A stretch of DNA of 6,135 nt. Source: an uncultured Veillonella sp. (GTDB lineage Bacteria > Bacillota > Negativicutes > Veillonellales > Veillonellaceae). Position numbers and translations under genes: made by a program. Positions 5,111 to 6,135 of the stretch are shown here, in pieces. Each line of letters starts with the position of its first letter. The first letter of the stretch is position 1. The notes below the pieces were generated by a model that was given only the letters and a program-made list of their open reading frames with translations, made no database searches and was not told the origin of the DNA. The stretch covers positions 1-6,135 of the forward strand of contig CAKQBP010000086.1 in assembly GCA_934216375.1 (NCBI GenBank), given 5' to 3'.

Positions 5111-6135
5111 GAGCTTTCAAAATTGAGCCGTTAGATACACAAGCAATGGAAATATGTCGATTTCGTATTGATAATTTGACAAAGCCCATCTATAGCCTGG
5201 CTACGTTAGAAACTATAGCGGAGCGTTTTGCAGGAATTTTAGGAGACCCTAAACCAAATCATTTGCGTCAAGGTGTGCTCGTTGTGGCAGCTGATCACTT
5301 GGTAGATGGACCGCAAAATGATCAACATGGTAGTGAAAGCTACGCTGCTATCAAACGTTTCAATGAAGGCAGAACGGCTACGCAAGGAGCAGCATTTAAA
5401 TTAAATGCAGATGTACATGTGGTGAATGTAGGTCTAGAACAAGACACTTCTGATTTAGCAAATATTGAGCAACAGGTGATTCGGAAGGGGTCCCATTTCT
5501 TTGGTGTAGAACCTGTTATTTCTCGAGATGAATTAGACCGTGCTCTTGAGCTAGGTTTTACCTATGCAGATAAATTACATGCAGATGGACTACAAGTGGT
5601 GGCGATTGGTAACATAGGGGAGAGAGCCTTTTTAGATTCTCTCGTAACGACAGCTACTATTACAGGCTGTGCCTACAATGATATTCTCGTACACAATGAA
5701 TGGGGGCCTACAGTGGATGAACGTGCTGCTCATATTCATTCCTTTGTAGATCCATTCAAGATTGCTGTTGATGATTGGTCTGCTATTAGTGAAAGTGAGC
5801 GCCGTGATGCGGTATTGCACTTGCTTCACATAGCGGGTGGTTTAGATATTGCATTTTTAACGGCCTTTATCTTAGGAGCTGCTAGCCATCGCATGGCTGT
5901 AGTCTTTGATAATATAGTAACTGGTGCAGCTGTTTTAGCGGCGGTTACCATTGAACCGCTAGTTAAGGACTATGTGTTCCCGTCGGCTGCCTATGATGAG
6001 TCTATACATAAGGAACAATGTCGCTTCTTAGGGGTAAAGCCTTATTTAGACTATAAACTGCTAATCGATGAAGCCTTAGGTTCTACCATGGGCCTATCTG
6101 TTATCAATGCATCTATGTATATGCTAAATGACATG
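5107..6135 (+). CDS. Diverged CobT-family phosphoribosyltransferase, ArsB-like subunit (3' end cut by window)
   Basis: The frame stays open from the ATG at 5107 to the window end: 343 residues, so nearly full length for this family. The CobT fold is recognisable: VVAADHLV at 59-66 (CobT: DHGV), QGAAFKLN at 93-100 with VHVVNVGL at 103-110, FFGVEPVISRDE at 131-142, GGLDIAFLTAFILGAA at 244-259, FDNIVTGAAVLAA at 267-279 and DEALGS at 321-326, whose Glu322 aligns with the catalytic glutamate of CobT. Other landmarks are lost: the GEMG.NTT segment reads GNIGERAF at 168-175, the GRGTG loop is largely replaced (only GPTVDE at 200-205 resembles it), and the SH.SAE segment is not preserved. It is thus unlikely to be a full CobT alone. 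With the preceding gene, whose stop it overlaps, it most resembles the ArsB partner of the phenol/p-cresol-using ArsAB enzyme of Sporomusa ovata. That role is inferred; arsB is withheld as a symbol because substrate choice is not visible. The arsenic-pump gene arsB is unrelated. Confidence 0.85.
   Translation, partial: MRAFKIEPLDTQAMEICRFRIDNLTKPIYSLATLETIAERFAGILGDPKPNHLRQGVLVVAADHLVDGPQNDQHGSESYAAIKRFNEGRTATQGAAFKLNADVHVVNVGLEQDTSDLANIEQQVIRKGSHFFGVEPVISRDELDRALELGFTYADKLHADGLQVVAIGNIGERAFLDSLVTTATITGCAYNDILVHNEWGPTVDERAAHIHSFVDPFKIAVDDWSAISESERRDAVLHLLHIAGGLDIAFLTAFILGAASHRMAVVFDNIVTGAAVLAAVTIEPLVKDYVFPSAAYDESIHKEQCRFLGVKPYLDYKLLIDEALGSTMGLSVINASMYMLNDM

Noticed and set aside
5632..5829. 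Antisense frame of 65 codons within the second CobT-like gene
   Set aside because: It is fully inside a continuous, recognisable coding frame on the + strand.
5107..6135. Second CobT homologue as a decaying pseudogene
   Set aside because: The frame is uninterrupted for 343 codons, has a strong ribosome binding site with ATGA coupling, and keeps several CobT-like blocks. Specialisation explains the loss of motifs better than decay.

Overview
This window holds five genes plus most of a sixth, all on the + strand, with short AT-rich spacers and no RNA genes, insertion sequences or CRISPR. The moderate-to-low GC, strong purine-rich ribosome binding sites, a ferredoxin-linked 2-oxoacid oxidoreductase and a tandem pair of CobT homologues point to an anaerobic member of the Negativicutes. 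Veillonella is my best guess, from protein character and gene content only; I could not run a search.

Region 1 (1-1473): the 3' end of a 2-oxoacid:ferredoxin oxidoreductase alpha subunit (korA) and the complete TPP-binding beta subunit (korB), translationally close and ended by a clear intrinsic terminator. They oxidise a 2-oxoacid, probably 2-oxoglutarate, and reduce ferredoxin. The terminator directly after korB suits the two-subunit enzyme type.

Region 2 (about 1521-2954): a stand-alone MATE-family drug/sodium antiporter gene. It has an extended -10 promoter, and a leader made almost wholly of a 20-bp sequence repeated twice in tandem (1559-1598).

Region 3 (2955-3949): tyrA, a short prephenate dehydrogenase without an ACT domain. 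Its leader contains a hairpin and a possible 10-codon leader ORF whose stop overlaps the tyrA start.

Region 4 (about 3999-6135): two CobT-family phosphoribosyltransferase genes overlapping by ATGA, behind their own promoter. The first keeps most CobT motifs but has DLG where CobT has DHG. The second is strongly diverged, has lost several CobT motifs, and runs off the window. This layout matches the ArsA/ArsB heterodimer described in Sporomusa ovata, which activates phenol or p-cresol for phenolic cobamides. The pair is therefore the most interesting content here, especially as it lies just after tyrA, whose pathway leads to tyrosine, a known source of p-cresol and phenol in anaerobes. No cobalamin riboswitch fits in the 123-nt gap before the pair.
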